Shown here piece after piece: positions 1 to 9,065 of a stretch of DNA of 64,000 bases. The notes beneath the pieces are model-generated. The model had not been told where the DNA came from. It did not search any database and was given only the letters and a program-made list of their open reading frames with translations. The position numbers and the translations under genes are program-made. Within the stretch, counting starts at the first letter, position 1; every line of letters starts with the position of its first letter. This DNA is from UBA8752 sp036159995 (lineage in GTDB: Bacteria; Bacteroidota; Bacteroidia; Flavobacteriales_D; Sanyastnellaceae), in the NCBI GenBank assembly GCA_036159995.1, contig JAYYEI010000060.1, positions 124,001 to 188,000 of the forward strand, read 5' to 3'.

Positions 1-1
1 G

Positions 2-691
2 ACCAACCCCACCAACGGATGCATCACCGAAGCCGACGTGGAGGTCGTCGCGGCGGATGCCGCCCCGGTCCTGAGCGGCGGCTTGGTCGAGCCCCTCACC
101 TGCCTCACGCCCAACCAGCCTGTGGTCGGCCTGACCATCGGGGACTACGCCCCCTTCGGCACGGGCAACCTCACCCCGGTCGTCTCCTGGATCAATGCCG
201 AGAACGGCACCACCATGGGGGTCTCCCCCGCCACCGGCTCCATCGGTCCCATCATCGACGCAGCAGGCACCTATGAGGTCACCGTCGAGTGGCAAGAGAC
301 GGGCTGTTCGAGCAGCCTCACCGTGGACGCCGTCGAGGGCGAGGATTTCGGGGTTGACATCAGCTCGTTGACCTTCCCCAACATCCTGACGGCCAACAAC
401 GATGGCAAGAACGACAGCTGGTACCCCTTCCTCGCCGACCTGCCGGATGTCGAGGCGCTAGGCGTGCTGACCAACTATGCCCTGCGGGTCTACAACCGCT
501 GGGGCCAGGTGGTGTACACCAATGCCGGAAGCGGCTTTGCCTCCGGCACCCCAATTCGGTGGTATGGCAACGGCAACGGCGGTGACCCCCTCTCGGCCGG
601 CGCTTACTACTACGTGGTCGACTACACCTCCACCTGCGGGGACATCCAGAGCGGCTCTGCCGAAGGCATGCTGGAGATCATCCGCGAATAG
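2..691 (+). CDS. C-terminal part of a secreted protein with a T9SS type B (CHU_C / gliding-motility type) sorting domain; 5' truncated
   Basis: The frame is open from the window edge, so the N-terminus lies outside. The visible 229 residues start in Ig-like or repeat adhesin sequence. The last ~90 residues match the type B C-terminal sorting domain: FPNILTANNDGKND, then YALRVYNRWGQVVY, then LSAGAYYYVVDY and a terminal GMLEIIRE. In known Bacteroidota this domain targets proteins to the type IX secretion system for export and surface attachment. The upstream part, with paired Cys and short beta-rich stretches, suggests a large adhesin or SprB-like surface protein, but its size and function cannot be judged here. 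It converges on the giant repeat gene, with a terminator between them. Confidence 0.85.
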   Translation, partial: TNPTNGCITEADVEVVAADAAPVLSGGLVEPLTCLTPNQPVVGLTIGDYAPFGTGNLTPVVSWINAENGTTMGVSPATGSIGPIIDAAGTYEVTVEWQETGCSSSLTVDAVEGEDFGVDISSLTFPNILTANNDGKNDSWYPFLADLPDVEALGVLTNYALRVYNRWGQVVYTNAGSGFASGTPIRWYGNGNGGDPLSAGAYYYVVDYTSTCGDIQSGSAEGMLEIIRE

Positions 692-712
692 TCCGGCGCA
701 ACGAAAAAAAAG

Positions 713-742
713 AAAAGGCCGCCCGAATGGACGGCCCTTTTG
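713..742. terminator. Bidirectional intrinsic terminator between convergent genes
   Basis: AAAAGGCCG pairs with CGG-CCCTTTT with a single bulged C, around a short loop. The A-run on the left and T-run on the right give a U-tract on either strand. It lies 21 bp after the type B protein stop and 22 bp beyond the stop of the minus-strand repeat gene. Confidence 0.7.
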
Positions 743-764
743 GAGAATACTCATGGTGTTCCAA

Positions 765-3700
765 TCAATTGCAGGTCGATTCGAAGACAGCCAGGAAGTC
801 AAGTAGGTCGGCTATGCTGATTATGCCATCATCGGTGAAGTCTCCAGGACAGGTATTGGCCGGTGGCGCATCAAAGAGGCAGATACCGCTTTCCTGGGTC
901 GCGTTCGGGTCATAATTCAACGCATCCGGATAGGTGCAGCCCAAGCAGCTCGAGAACTCACAGGAACCGTCGCTGTCGGTCGCCAGAGGATCGAAGTTGC
1001 AAGCCTCCGGTACGGTGCAACCCTTGCAACTCAGGTAATCACAGGAGCCGTTGTCCTCGGTGGCGAGCGATTGGAAGTTGCAGGCTTCGAGGTCCGTGCA
1101 GCCCTCGACTTCCTGCTCGTCGCATATGCCGTCGCCATCCGTGTCGTGGATGCAATCCCCTGAGCAGTCGCGGAGCAGGTTGATCGGGAAGGTGCAGCTG
1201 TTGTCGGACACCGTTGCCTCTTCGTCGTAGTTGCACGCCTCAGGGTCGAGACATCCGATGCACCCGAGGTAGTCGCAACTGCCATCACTGAGTAGGGCGT
1301 TCACATCATAGTTACATGCGACGGCATCCATGCAGCCACCGCAGCTGGACGTCTCGCAGGAGCCGTCATCCTGGGTAGCAAGCGGATTGAAATTGCAGGC
1401 CATGGTGTCAGTGCAACCATTTACCTCGAGGGTGTCGCAGAGCCCGTCCCCATCGCTGTCCGCCAGGCAGTTTCCATCGCAATCGACGAAGTCGACACCA
1501 TATGTGTCCTCCGGGGTCAGGCAGGTCGTTGGCAACGTGGCGTCCGGATTGTAGTTGCAGGCCTCCGGGTCTGTGCAACCGGCACAAGAGTCGAATTCAC
1601 ACGGCTCGGTCAGATCGCCATAATTGCACGCGATGATTAGATCGCAACCGGTTGCACTGGCCGGCTGGCCCGCCGTGCCGTACTCGCACCCGAAGACCGC
1701 CAGAGGAGAGGCACCAGGCGTGTAGTTGTCCGCGTCCGGATCCCCGCAGCATCCGAAGAAGTCGCAGGTGGAGTTGGCCTGGAGCGTGGCCTCCGGATCG
1801 TAGTTGCAGGCAAACAGGATCATGCAACCTGAACAACTGTCGAATTCACAGCTCCCGTCGTTGTAGTCGGCATAGTAGTCGAAGTTGCAGGCCAGCGGAT
1901 TCTTGCAGCCGCCCACTAGGCAGGAGCCATCATCGAAGGTGGCGTCCTCGTCAAAGTTGGGAGCATCCGGGTCCGTGCAACCGAGATAGATGCAACTTCC
2001 GTCGTCCTGGGTGGCGTCCGGATCGTAGTTGTCCGCCTCCGGGTCGGTACAGCCCCGGCAGGAGAAGAAGTCACAGCTGTCCACGTCGAGCAGCGTGGCA
2101 TCGGGATCAAAATTACAAGCCGACTCAATCGTACAGCCCGCGCAGCTCTCCGTATCGCAAGAGCCGTCGTCCACATTGGCCTCCATGTCGTAATTGCACG
2201 CATTGGGGTTCGTACATCCCGGGAATTCGCAGGAGCCATCATCGAGGTCGGCCGTCGCGTCATAATTGGCGGCGTCCGGATCGGTGCACCCTCCGTAAAG
2301 GCAACTGCCGTCCTCTACCGTCGCGTCCGCGTCGTAGTTCAGGGCCTCGGCATCGGTACACCCGGCGCAGCTCAGAAAGTCACAGCTACCGTCGTTGACG
2401 TCCGCTTCCGGCTCATAGTTGCAGGCCTCCGGGTAGGTACACCCGAGGATGGCGTCCGTGTCGCAAACGCCGTCTCCGTCGAGATCGGCCGGACATGTAC
2501 CGCCGCACACGCCGAGGGCGTCGAGCTGGTTGCCGTCACAGTCGCAGTCCCCATCGGGGATGCCGCCGCCACCGCACACGCCGCACTCGTCGACTTCGGC
2601 ACAGGTGCCGTCTTCGTCCGTGGCTTCGGGATTGTAGTTGCAGGCCGCCTCATCCGTGCAGCCTGGAATCTCATCGGTGTCGCAAATGCCGTCACCATCC
2701 GCGTCGCCGGGGCAGTCGCCACCACAGACGCCGATGGCATCGAGCTGGTTGCCGTCACAGTCGCAGTCGCCATCCGGGATGTCAGCACAGCCACATTCGT
2801 AGATGGAGCCGGGGCCGTTGCAGACGCCACAGTCGTCATAGTCGCCCACACAGTCGTCGACGTCGTCGCAAATGCCATCCGCATCCGCATCCTCGGCGCA
2901 GGTTCCACCGCAGACGCCGATGGCGTCAAGCTGGTTGCCGTCACAATCGCAATCGCCGTCGGGGATGTCAGCACAGCCGCATTCGTAGATGGCGCCAGGC
3001 CCATTGCAGACTCCGCAATCGTCATAGGCGCCCACACAGTCATCCACATCGTCACAGATACCGTCCGCATCGGCGTCCACCGCGCAGTCCCCACCACACA
3101 CGCCGAGGGCGTCGAGTTGGTTGCCGTCACAATCGCAGTCGCCGTCGGCAATGCCTTCACCACCGCAGACGCCGCACTCATCGAGCTCGTTGCCGTCACA
3201 GTCGCAGTCCCCATCGGGGATGCCGCCACCACCGCAGACGCCACACTCGTCGAGCTGCAGGCAGGATCCGTCATCGTCCGTGGCCTCGGCGTCGTAGTTG
3301 CAGGCCGTCTCATCCGTGCAGCCGGGCACTTCATCCGCGTCGCACACGCCGTCGCCGTCGGCATCGTCGAGGCAGTTTCCATCGCAATCCACGAGGTCGG
3401 ATTCAGGATAGGTGCAGGTCGGATTGACCGTCTCCGCCACGCAGTTTCCACCGATGGGCAGGCTCAGGGTCAGGTAGTCAATGTTGTCGCCCTGCGGGAA
3501 GACTTGGATGTTGACCGTTCCGCTCATCTCACCATCGGTGGTGAACTGACCGAGAAGGACGGTGCCATCCGCAACGGGTGTGCCATTGGCATCGCCGTTG
3601 AGGACATACCACACGCCACCGACGGCATCATCCATGACGATGTTGCCGCCCGGGGCACCCGCACCGGGGTCAAAGGTCGTCACCCACGGTTGCCCGGGGG

Positions 3701-6700
3701 ATTGGACCGTGGCCGCGGCGCTCTCCCCTGCTGATGCATCCGCCGGCCCATCGAGCCCGATGGTGATCCAGCTGTCATAGGCGAGGTTGGGGTACACGGG
3801 GAGCAACAGCGGGTTCACCGACTCGGGGGTTGGGCCACCCAACACGTGTTGGTAGAAGTGAGTGGTCGTTGAGATGGCAAGCGGGTCGTTCTCATTGCCA
3901 TACACCGAAGTCACGAAATCAGTCTCATTCTCCGTGTGGAGCAGGATCTGGTACGTCGTCATGCCGGCGAGGTCACCCGAGGTGTGGTCCTCGATGACCC
4001 GGAGCTCCACGCAGTATCCGTCGTCAGCAGGGGTCGGCACGAACGGCAGGGCGTTCGGATCGTAGTTGCAGGCCTCGGGGTCGTCGCAGGTCTGGGGCTC
4101 GACGTCGTCACAGAGGCCGTTGCCGTTAACATCGGCCGTGCAGTCGCCACCACAGACCCCAATCGCGTCGGCCTGGTTGCCGTCACAATCGCAATCGCCG
4201 TCGGGAATGTCCTCGCATCCGCAATCGTAGATGGCGCCGGGACCGTTACAGACGCCACAGGCATCGAGCTCGCCAATGCAGTCGTCCACATCGTCACAAA
4301 TGCCATCGCCGTCGGCATCCGCCGCACAGTCGCCCCCACAAACGCCAATGGCGTCGAGAACATTGCCGTTGCAATCGCAGGCACCGTCGGGGATGTCGTC
4401 GCAACCGCAATCTCCGGTGGCGCCGGGGCCATTGCAGATGCCGCACTCGTCCACCAAACCGATGCAGTCGTCCACATCGTCACAGATGCCGTCCGCATCC
4501 GCATCGGCGGTGCAGGAGCCGCCACACACGCCGAGGGCGTCGGCCTGGTTGCCATCGCAGTCGCAATCGCCGTCCGGGATGGCCTCGCATCCGCAGTCAT
4601 AGACGGCGCCGGGACCATTGCAGACGCCACACTCGTCGAGGTCGCCCACGCAGTCGTCAACATCGTCGCAGATACCATCACCGTCTGCATCGGCTGCACA
4701 GTCACCGCCGCACGTGCCAAGGGCGTCGTCATACAAGCAGTTGTCGCTGCTGCCGGTGGGACAACCCACGCCCAGTCCGAGCGGCAAATCGAGGAGCAGG
4801 AAGTTCTCGTTGTCTCCCTGCGGGAAGACCTGGACCTGCATATTACCGGACAATTCGCCATCTGTGGTGAACTGGCCCAGCAGGACACGGCCATCGGCGT
4901 CGGGCACGCCATTGGCATCCCCATTGAGGATGTACCACACGCCGCCCACCAGATCATCGATGGCGATGTCAGCGCCTGGCGTGCCGCTGCCCGGGTCGAA
5001 GACGACCGACCAGCTCTGGCCGGGAGATTGGACCACGCTGGCGTCCGACTCCCCTGCAGCGACATCTGCCGGCCCATCGAGCCCGATGGTGATCCAGCTG
5101 TCGTAAGTCAAGTTTGGAAAGGCCTGCAGAAGCAATGGGTTGATGTTGGCCGGGGTCGCCCCACCCAACACGTGCTGATAGAAGGCTGAGGTCGTCTGGA
5201 TGTAGGTGGGGTTGACCGAATTGCCGGACACGGAGGTGACGAAGTCCGTCTCATGCAAGGTTTGGATGGAGACCCGGTAGGTCGTCATGCCGGCGAGATC
5301 TCCGGAGGTGTGCGTGGCCACCACTTCCGTCAGCAGACAGTAATCGGTGACCGGTTCGTCGTCCACCGGCTCAGCAAACGGATCGAAGTTGCAGGCCGTC
5401 TCATCGGCGCAACCGGACCCTTCATAGATGTCGCAAATGCCGTTCCCGTCTGCATCGGCCGGGCAATCGCCTCCGCACACACCGAGGGCGTCCACCTGGT
5501 TTCCATTGCAGTCGCAGTCGCCGTCGGGAATGTCCGAACAGCCACAGTCGTAGATGGCACCGGAGCCATTGCACACCCCGCAGACATCCAAGTCGCCCAC
5601 GCAGTCGTCCACGTCATCACAGATGCCGTCCCCATCGGCATCCGCCGTGCAGGACCCACCGCAATCGCCAATGGCGTCGAACTGGTTTCCGTTGCAGTCG
5701 CAATCGCCCGACGGAATGTCATCACAGCCACAGTCCCCAGTCGCACCGGGGCCATTGCAAATGCCGCATTCGTCCAGTTGACCAATGCAATCGTCCACGT
5801 CGTCGCAAATGCCATCCGCATCCGCATCTGCGCTACAGTCACCATTGCACACCCCAATCGCGTCAGGCGTGCCCACGCAATCGTCCACGTCGTCGCAGAT
5901 TCCATCGGCGTCGGCATCCGTCGTGCAGCTTCCACCGCACACGCCGAGGGCGTCGAGCTGATTGCCATCACAATCACAGTCTCCTGCGGGAATGCCGGAG
6001 CAACCACATTCCTCGACCGCACCGGGACCATTGCAGACCCCACAAGCATCAAGGGCTCCGACGCAATCGTCCACGTCGTCACAAATGCCATCGGCATCGG
6101 CGTCCGCCGCGCAATTGCCGTTGCAGACTCCCAGAGCGTCATACGATCCGATGCAGTCGTCGACCTCGTCGCAGATCTGGTCGGCATCAACATCGTTGAG
6201 GCAGTTGCCATCACAATCGAGGTTGGCCTCCGGGTAGGTGCAGTCGTCGGTGCTACCGAAGTCGCAGGGGTTGTCGAGGGACAGGGTGGCGGTTGTGGCC
6301 ACTCCGCCCGCCGGGAAGTACTGGACATTGAGCGTGCCACCAATGTCGCCGTCGGTGGTCAGCTGGGCGAGCAGCACGCGTCCATCCGCATCGGGGGCGC
6401 CGTTGGCATCTCCGTTGTAGATGAACCACAGACCGCCGACCAGATCGTCGATGATCAGATCCTCTCCGGCCTCAAACGCGGCGGTCCAATTCTGGTTGGG
6501 TGACGCCGCCGTGCTCGGGGCGTTCTCCCCGGCCGAGCCGTCCGCCATCTGGGACAGCCCGATGGTGATGTAGCTATCGAACTCCAGGTTGGGGAAACTG
6601 GGCAGCAAGAGAGGATTGATGGGTTGGGCAGTCGCCCCACCCAATGCATCCTGGTAAAAATTCGTGGTGGTCGTCAGAGCCAGTGGTTCGTTGGAATTTC

Positions 6701-6947
6701 CGTAGACCGCCGTGACGAAATCGTCCGGGTGAGTCGTGTGGAAATACACCCGCCATGTGGTCATGCCCGCGAGGTCACCATCCGTGTGGGTGGCGAAAGC
6801 TTCGACTTCAAGGCATACGGCACTGGGGGTGCCTCCGTTGGGATCGTAGTTGCAGGCCTCGGGGTCGGTGCAGGATTGTGCATGACCGGCAAGGGCTGCG
6901 AAGGTCAAGGCCGTCAGAAAGGCCAAGCTGCGCGTCAAGTAGTTCAT
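765..6947 (-). CDS. Giant secreted Cys/Asp-rich repeat protein (2060 aa) with three copies of an unknown domain and a dockerin-like tail
   Basis: The protein has a signal peptide (hydrophobic residues 7-22, AGHAQ cleavage region). The mature chain has three building blocks. (1) Three ~185-residue copies of a domain I do not recognise start near residues 45, 535 and 975; each contains GDLAGMTT, FYQxxLGG, ITIGL and NGDANGxPxADG. (2) Between and after them are about ten modules of the form DGICDDVDDCxG-CGVCNGPGA-CDCDGNQ-GVCGG, like thrombospondin type 3 calcium-binding repeats. (3) About twenty CTDPxACNYxxxAxxDDGSC repeats fill the last ~500 residues. The C-terminus (GDFTDDGIISIADLLDFL) resembles one dockerin/EF-hand repeat; I see no canonical T9SS sorting domain. 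Role unknown; a calcium-stabilised, disulfide-rich surface or matrix protein is the best guess. ATG start; a weak TAAATTGA box lies ~20 bp upstream. Confidence 0.85.
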   Translation of the reverse strand: MNYLTRSLAFLTALTFAALAGHAQSCTDPEACNYDPNGGTPSAVCLEVEAFATHTDGDLAGMTTWRVYFHTTHPDDFVTAVYGNSNEPLALTTTTNFYQDALGGATAQPINPLLLPSFPNLEFDSYITIGLSQMADGSAGENAPSTAASPNQNWTAAFEAGEDLIIDDLVGGLWFIYNGDANGAPDADGRVLLAQLTTDGDIGGTLNVQYFPAGGVATTATLSLDNPCDFGSTDDCTYPEANLDCDGNCLNDVDADQICDEVDDCIGSYDALGVCNGNCAADADADGICDDVDDCVGALDACGVCNGPGAVEECGCSGIPAGDCDCDGNQLDALGVCGGSCTTDADADGICDDVDDCVGTPDAIGVCNGDCSADADADGICDDVDDCIGQLDECGICNGPGATGDCGCDDIPSGDCDCNGNQFDAIGDCGGSCTADADGDGICDDVDDCVGDLDVCGVCNGSGAIYDCGCSDIPDGDCDCNGNQVDALGVCGGDCPADADGNGICDIYEGSGCADETACNFDPFAEPVDDEPVTDYCLLTEVVATHTSGDLAGMTTYRVSIQTLHETDFVTSVSGNSVNPTYIQTTSAFYQHVLGGATPANINPLLLQAFPNLTYDSWITIGLDGPADVAAGESDASVVQSPGQSWSVVFDPGSGTPGADIAIDDLVGGVWYILNGDANGVPDADGRVLLGQFTTDGELSGNMQVQVFPQGDNENFLLLDLPLGLGVGCPTGSSDNCLYDDALGTCGGDCAADADGDGICDDVDDCVGDLDECGVCNGPGAVYDCGCEAIPDGDCDCDGNQADALGVCGGSCTADADADGICDDVDDCIGLVDECGICNGPGATGDCGCDDIPDGACDCNGNVLDAIGVCGGDCAADADGDGICDDVDDCIGELDACGVCNGPGAIYDCGCEDIPDGDCDCDGNQADAIGVCGGDCTADVNGNGLCDDVEPQTCDDPEACNYDPNALPFVPTPADDGYCVELRVIEDHTSGDLAGMTTYQILLHTENETDFVTSVYGNENDPLAISTTTHFYQHVLGGPTPESVNPLLLPVYPNLAYDSWITIGLDGPADASAGESAAATVQSPGQPWVTTFDPGAGAPGGNIVMDDAVGGVWYVLNGDANGTPVADGTVLLGQFTTDGEMSGTVNIQVFPQGDNIDYLTLSLPIGGNCVAETVNPTCTYPESDLVDCDGNCLDDADGDGVCDADEVPGCTDETACNYDAEATDDDGSCLQLDECGVCGGGGIPDGDCDCDGNELDECGVCGGEGIADGDCDCDGNQLDALGVCGGDCAVDADADGICDDVDDCVGAYDDCGVCNGPGAIYECGCADIPDGDCDCDGNQLDAIGVCGGTCAEDADADGICDDVDDCVGDYDDCGVCNGPGSIYECGCADIPDGDCDCDGNQLDAIGVCGGDCPGDADGDGICDTDEIPGCTDEAACNYNPEATDEDGTCAEVDECGVCGGGGIPDGDCDCDGNQLDALGVCGGTCPADLDGDGVCDTDAILGCTYPEACNYEPEADVNDGSCDFLSCAGCTDAEALNYDADATVEDGSCLYGGCTDPDAANYDATADLDDGSCEFPGCTNPNACNYDMEANVDDGSCDTESCAGCTIESACNFDPDATLLDVDSCDFFSCRGCTDPEADNYDPDATQDDGSCIYLGCTDPDAPNFDEDATFDDGSCLVGGCKNPLACNFDYYADYNDGSCEFDSCSGCMILFACNYDPEATLQANSTCDFFGCCGDPDADNYTPGASPLAVFGCEYGTAGQPASATGCDLIIACNYGDLTEPCEFDSCAGCTDPEACNYNPDATLPTTCLTPEDTYGVDFVDCDGNCLADSDGDGLCDTLEVNGCTDTMACNFNPLATQDDGSCETSSCGGCMDAVACNYDVNALLSDGSCDYLGCIGCLDPEACNYDEEATVSDNSCTFPINLLRDCSGDCIHDTDGDGICDEQEVEGCTDLEACNFQSLATEDNGSCDYLSCKGCTVPEACNFDPLATDSDGSCEFSSCLGCTYPDALNYDPNATQESGICLFDAPPANTCPGDFTDDGIISIADLLDFLAVFESTCN
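858..2445 (-). repeat. C-terminal array of CTDPxACNYxxxAxxDDGSC repeats inside the giant repeat protein
   Basis: Roughly twenty tandem, imperfect units of 60-75 bp. Each encodes two Cys at fixed spacing, an ACNY/F core and a DDGSC end; neighbours are often joined by short Cys-Xaa-Gly-Cys linkers such as SCAGC. Copies have diverged at the DNA level, so this looks like an old expansion. The N-terminal copy and isolated copies between modules lie outside this interval. Confidence 0.8.
2470..3400 (-). repeat. Third block of DDVDDC/CDCDGNQ modules
   Basis: Near-identical stretches recur about every 150-170 bp, encoding the DGICDDVDDC, CGVCNGPG and GDCDCDGNQ signatures. Conservation at the nucleotide level is much higher than in the CTDP array, which suggests recent duplication or gene conversion. 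Two copies of IPDGDCDCDGN, about 660 bp apart (near 2535 and 3193), are almost base-for-base equal. Confidence 0.75.
3440..4025 (-). repeat. Copy C of the triplicated unknown domain
   Basis: Encodes a ~190-residue copy with HTSGDLAGMTTY, DFVTSVYGN, FYQHVLGG, DSWITIGLDGPAD and NIQVFPQGDN signatures. It is closer to copy B than to copy A, particularly in the GLDGPAD and FPQGDN segments. Confidence 0.75.
4095..4725 (-). repeat. Second block of DDVDDC/CDCDGNQ modules
   Basis: Three full modules carrying DDVDDC, CGxCNGPGA and CDCxGN signatures, placed between domain copies B and C. The alternation of a domain copy with a module block implies that the two were duplicated together as one unit. Confidence 0.75.
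4770..5343 (-). repeat. Copy B of the triplicated unknown domain
   Basis: Encodes HTSGDLAGMTTY, DFVTSVSGN, FYQHVLGG, DSWITIGLDGPAD and VQVFPQGDN. The order of signatures is the same as in copies A and C. Confidence 0.75.
5440..6215 (-). repeat. First block of DDVDDC/CDCDGNQ modules
   Basis: Five DDVDDC-type units, two of them shortened to the form DDC-GVCNG-C without the CDCDGNQ half. These lie between domain copies A and B. Confidence 0.75.
6264..6815 (-). repeat. Copy A of the triplicated unknown domain
   Basis: Encodes residues ~45-228: HTDGDLAGMTTW, DFVTAVYGN, FYQDALGG, DSYITIGLSQMAD and VQYFPAGG. It is the most diverged copy; the AVYGN, TTTTNFYQ and NGDANG positions are shared with the others. 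Confidence 0.75.
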
Positions 6948-7046
6948 TCTCAGCGATTGGAATCATCAATTTAAGTCATTCCAACCACCCAAAATCGCCG
7001 AATACAAATCCTGTAATTCCAGACTGAAAGCCCTACGAATTCGCCT

Positions 7047-9065
7047 TTAGTCGGATATCAATTCGATGAACTCAGATTCTGACAAAATCCGGACACCGGC
7101 GCGTTCGGCTTTTTCCCGTTTGGCGGGGCCCATTTTGTCGCCGGCAATGAGGTAGTCCGTGCTGCCGGAAACACTGCCGGAAAGTTTGCCACCATTCTGC
7201 TCGACCAGCCTTTTGATCTGGTCCCTGGGCATGCTGAAGACGCCGCTCACCACGCACCGCTTTCCCTCCAATGCGGTGCCTTGGGGCGCCGCTTCAGCAT
7301 CCGCCTCGAACCGGAGTCCAGCCGCCACCAGACGTTCCACGTGGGCGACGTGTCGCTCATCTGCGAAGAAGGCCAACACGGCCTCCGCGATCACCGGCCC
7401 CACAACATCGAGCTCCAACAGAGCCTCTTTGGATGCCGCACGCAAGGCCTCGAGGGATCCGAAATGGCGGGCCAGGCGCTTGGCCACCGTCTCCCCCACA
7501 TGGCGGATACCAAGGGCGAACAGCACGCGCTCGAATGGCACGGATTTCGACGAATCAATTCCGGCCAACAGGTTGCCCGCCTTGGTCTCCTTCATCCGGT
7601 CCAAGGTCAACAGCGGCTCCATGGAGAGGTCATACAAATCCGCCGGATTCCGAATCATGCCCGCGGTCCACAGCTGGTCGACACTCTTGTCTCCCAACCC
7701 GTCGATGTTCATCGCCTTGCGGCTCGCAAAATGCTCGATCCGGCCTTTGATCTGCTCCGGACACCCGAGGGCATTCGGACAGTAATGACGCGCCTCCTCC
7801 TCGGCCCGCTCCAGCTCGGTTCCGCAGTCGGGACACCGGTCTGTGTAGACGTGGGGGACGCTGTCCGCCGGCCTCTCCTCGAGGACCACCCCCACCACCT
7901 TGGGAATGATCTCCCCTCCCTTCTCCACCCGGACCAGATCGCCCTCTCGGATGTCCAGTTGGGCAATCTGATCGGCATTGTGCAGCGAGGCATTCTGGAC
8001 GGTCGTTCCGGCCACGAATACCGGTTCCAGCCTGGCCACCGGCGTGATTCCTCCCGTCCGGCCCACCTGATAGTCGATGCGGATGAGACGCGTCAACCCT
8101 TGCTCCGTCTCGAATTTGTAGGCCAGAGCCCACCGGGGTGCCTTGGCCGTGGAGCCCAGCGACCGGCGGTGAACGGTCTCGTCCACCTTGATCACCACAC
8201 CGTCAATGGCGAAAGGCAATCCGTGGCGGGCGTCATTCCAGTGGGCCAGATAGTCCATCACCCCCGCCACATCGTTGACGCGCTCAAAGGCCCGGTCCAG
8301 GGTCAAGGGGGTCTTGAAGCCCCACCGGGCGGCATCGTGGACCCCTCGGGAATGGCTGTCGAGTTCCCCGTCCTCCAATTGCACTCCATAGAGGAAGCAG
8401 TCCAATCCACGCCGGGCGACCTCCTTGTTGTCGTGGAGCTTCAGGCTCCCGGCCGTCGTGTTGCGCGGGTTGACAAACGGATCGCGACCAGCCGCCACCA
8501 CCCGCTCATTGAGCGACTCAAAGGCGGCGAACGGCAGGATGATTTCCCCCCGGATTTCGAGGTTGGCCGGGGCCTCCGGAGCGAGCGTCAACGGAATGGT
8601 GCGGATGGTGCGCACGTTGTCGGTGATGTCCTCGCCCGTCGTCCCGTCCCCCCGGGTCAAGGCCCGGAACAGGCCACCATCCCGGTATTGGAGGGCAATG
8701 GCCACCCCATCATATTTCAGCTCACAGGTGAAGCTGCACTCCCCGGCCGTCTCGCGTTGGACCCGGTCCGCCCAATCCTGCACCTCCTCCGCATTGTAGC
8801 TGTTGGAGAGGGACAGCATCGGCCGGCTGTGGGCCACCTTCTCGAAGTCCTGGCTGTCCAGGTCGCTTCCGACGCGCCGCGTGGGGCTGTTCGGGTCGTC
8901 AAGCTCGGGATGAGCCTTCTCCAGCAACTCCAGTTCGGCCAGCAAGGCATCGAATTCACGGTCGCCGATGGTCGGCGCCGCCAGCACATAGTACCGGTGG
9001 TTGTGCTCGTGGAGGGTGCGCCGGAGTTCGGCGATGCGGTCAGCTGCGCTCATGGTCTCGGTCAT
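7047..9065 (-). CDS. ligA: NAD+-dependent DNA ligase LigA (672 aa)
   Basis: Seals nicks between Okazaki fragments and in repair, using NAD+ as AMP donor. Domains in order: Ia region with HNHRYY and the YDxLLxELxxLExxHPE type segment (residues ~20-55), the adenylation motif LKYDGVA with catalytic Lys at ~117, the OB fold (YQVGRTGGITPVA), a Cys4 zinc finger (Cys ~411, 414, 429, 435), helix-hairpin-helix repeats, and a C-terminal BRCT domain (~593-672). The length equals the family norm. The frame stays open upstream, but I place the start at the ATG that overlaps the prmC stop as ATGA; longer versions would add ~64 residues with no homology. Last of a six-gene minus-strand run. Confidence 0.97.
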   Translation of the reverse strand: MTETMSAADRIAELRRTLHEHNHRYYVLAAPTIGDREFDALLAELELLEKAHPELDDPNSPTRRVGSDLDSQDFEKVAHSRPMLSLSNSYNAEEVQDWADRVQRETAGECSFTCELKYDGVAIALQYRDGGLFRALTRGDGTTGEDITDNVRTIRTIPLTLAPEAPANLEIRGEIILPFAAFESLNERVVAAGRDPFVNPRNTTAGSLKLHDNKEVARRGLDCFLYGVQLEDGELDSHSRGVHDAARWGFKTPLTLDRAFERVNDVAGVMDYLAHWNDARHGLPFAIDGVVIKVDETVHRRSLGSTAKAPRWALAYKFETEQGLTRLIRIDYQVGRTGGITPVARLEPVFVAGTTVQNASLHNADQIAQLDIREGDLVRVEKGGEIIPKVVGVVLEERPADSVPHVYTDRCPDCGTELERAEEEARHYCPNALGCPEQIKGRIEHFASRKAMNIDGLGDKSVDQLWTAGMIRNPADLYDLSMEPLLTLDRMKETKAGNLLAGIDSSKSVPFERVLFALGIRHVGETVAKRLARHFGSLEALRAASKEALLELDVVGPVIAEAVLAFFADERHVAHVERLVAAGLRFEADAEAAPQGTALEGKRCVVSGVFSMPRDQIKRLVEQNGGKLSGSVSGSTDYLIAGDKMGPAKREKAERAGVRILSESEFIELISD

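Noticed and set aside
3936..5189. Long plus-strand open frames (for example 417 codons) opposite the giant repeat protein
   Set aside because: They are shadows created by the periodic, GC-rich repeats; the translations are Val/Ala/Ile-rich repeats with no motif, and the minus-strand product has a signal peptide and clear repeats.
2470..6215. CRISPR-like periodic repeats
   Set aside because: The repeats are in frame, encode a continuous secreted protein and have no unique spacers of constant length; no cas genes are nearby.
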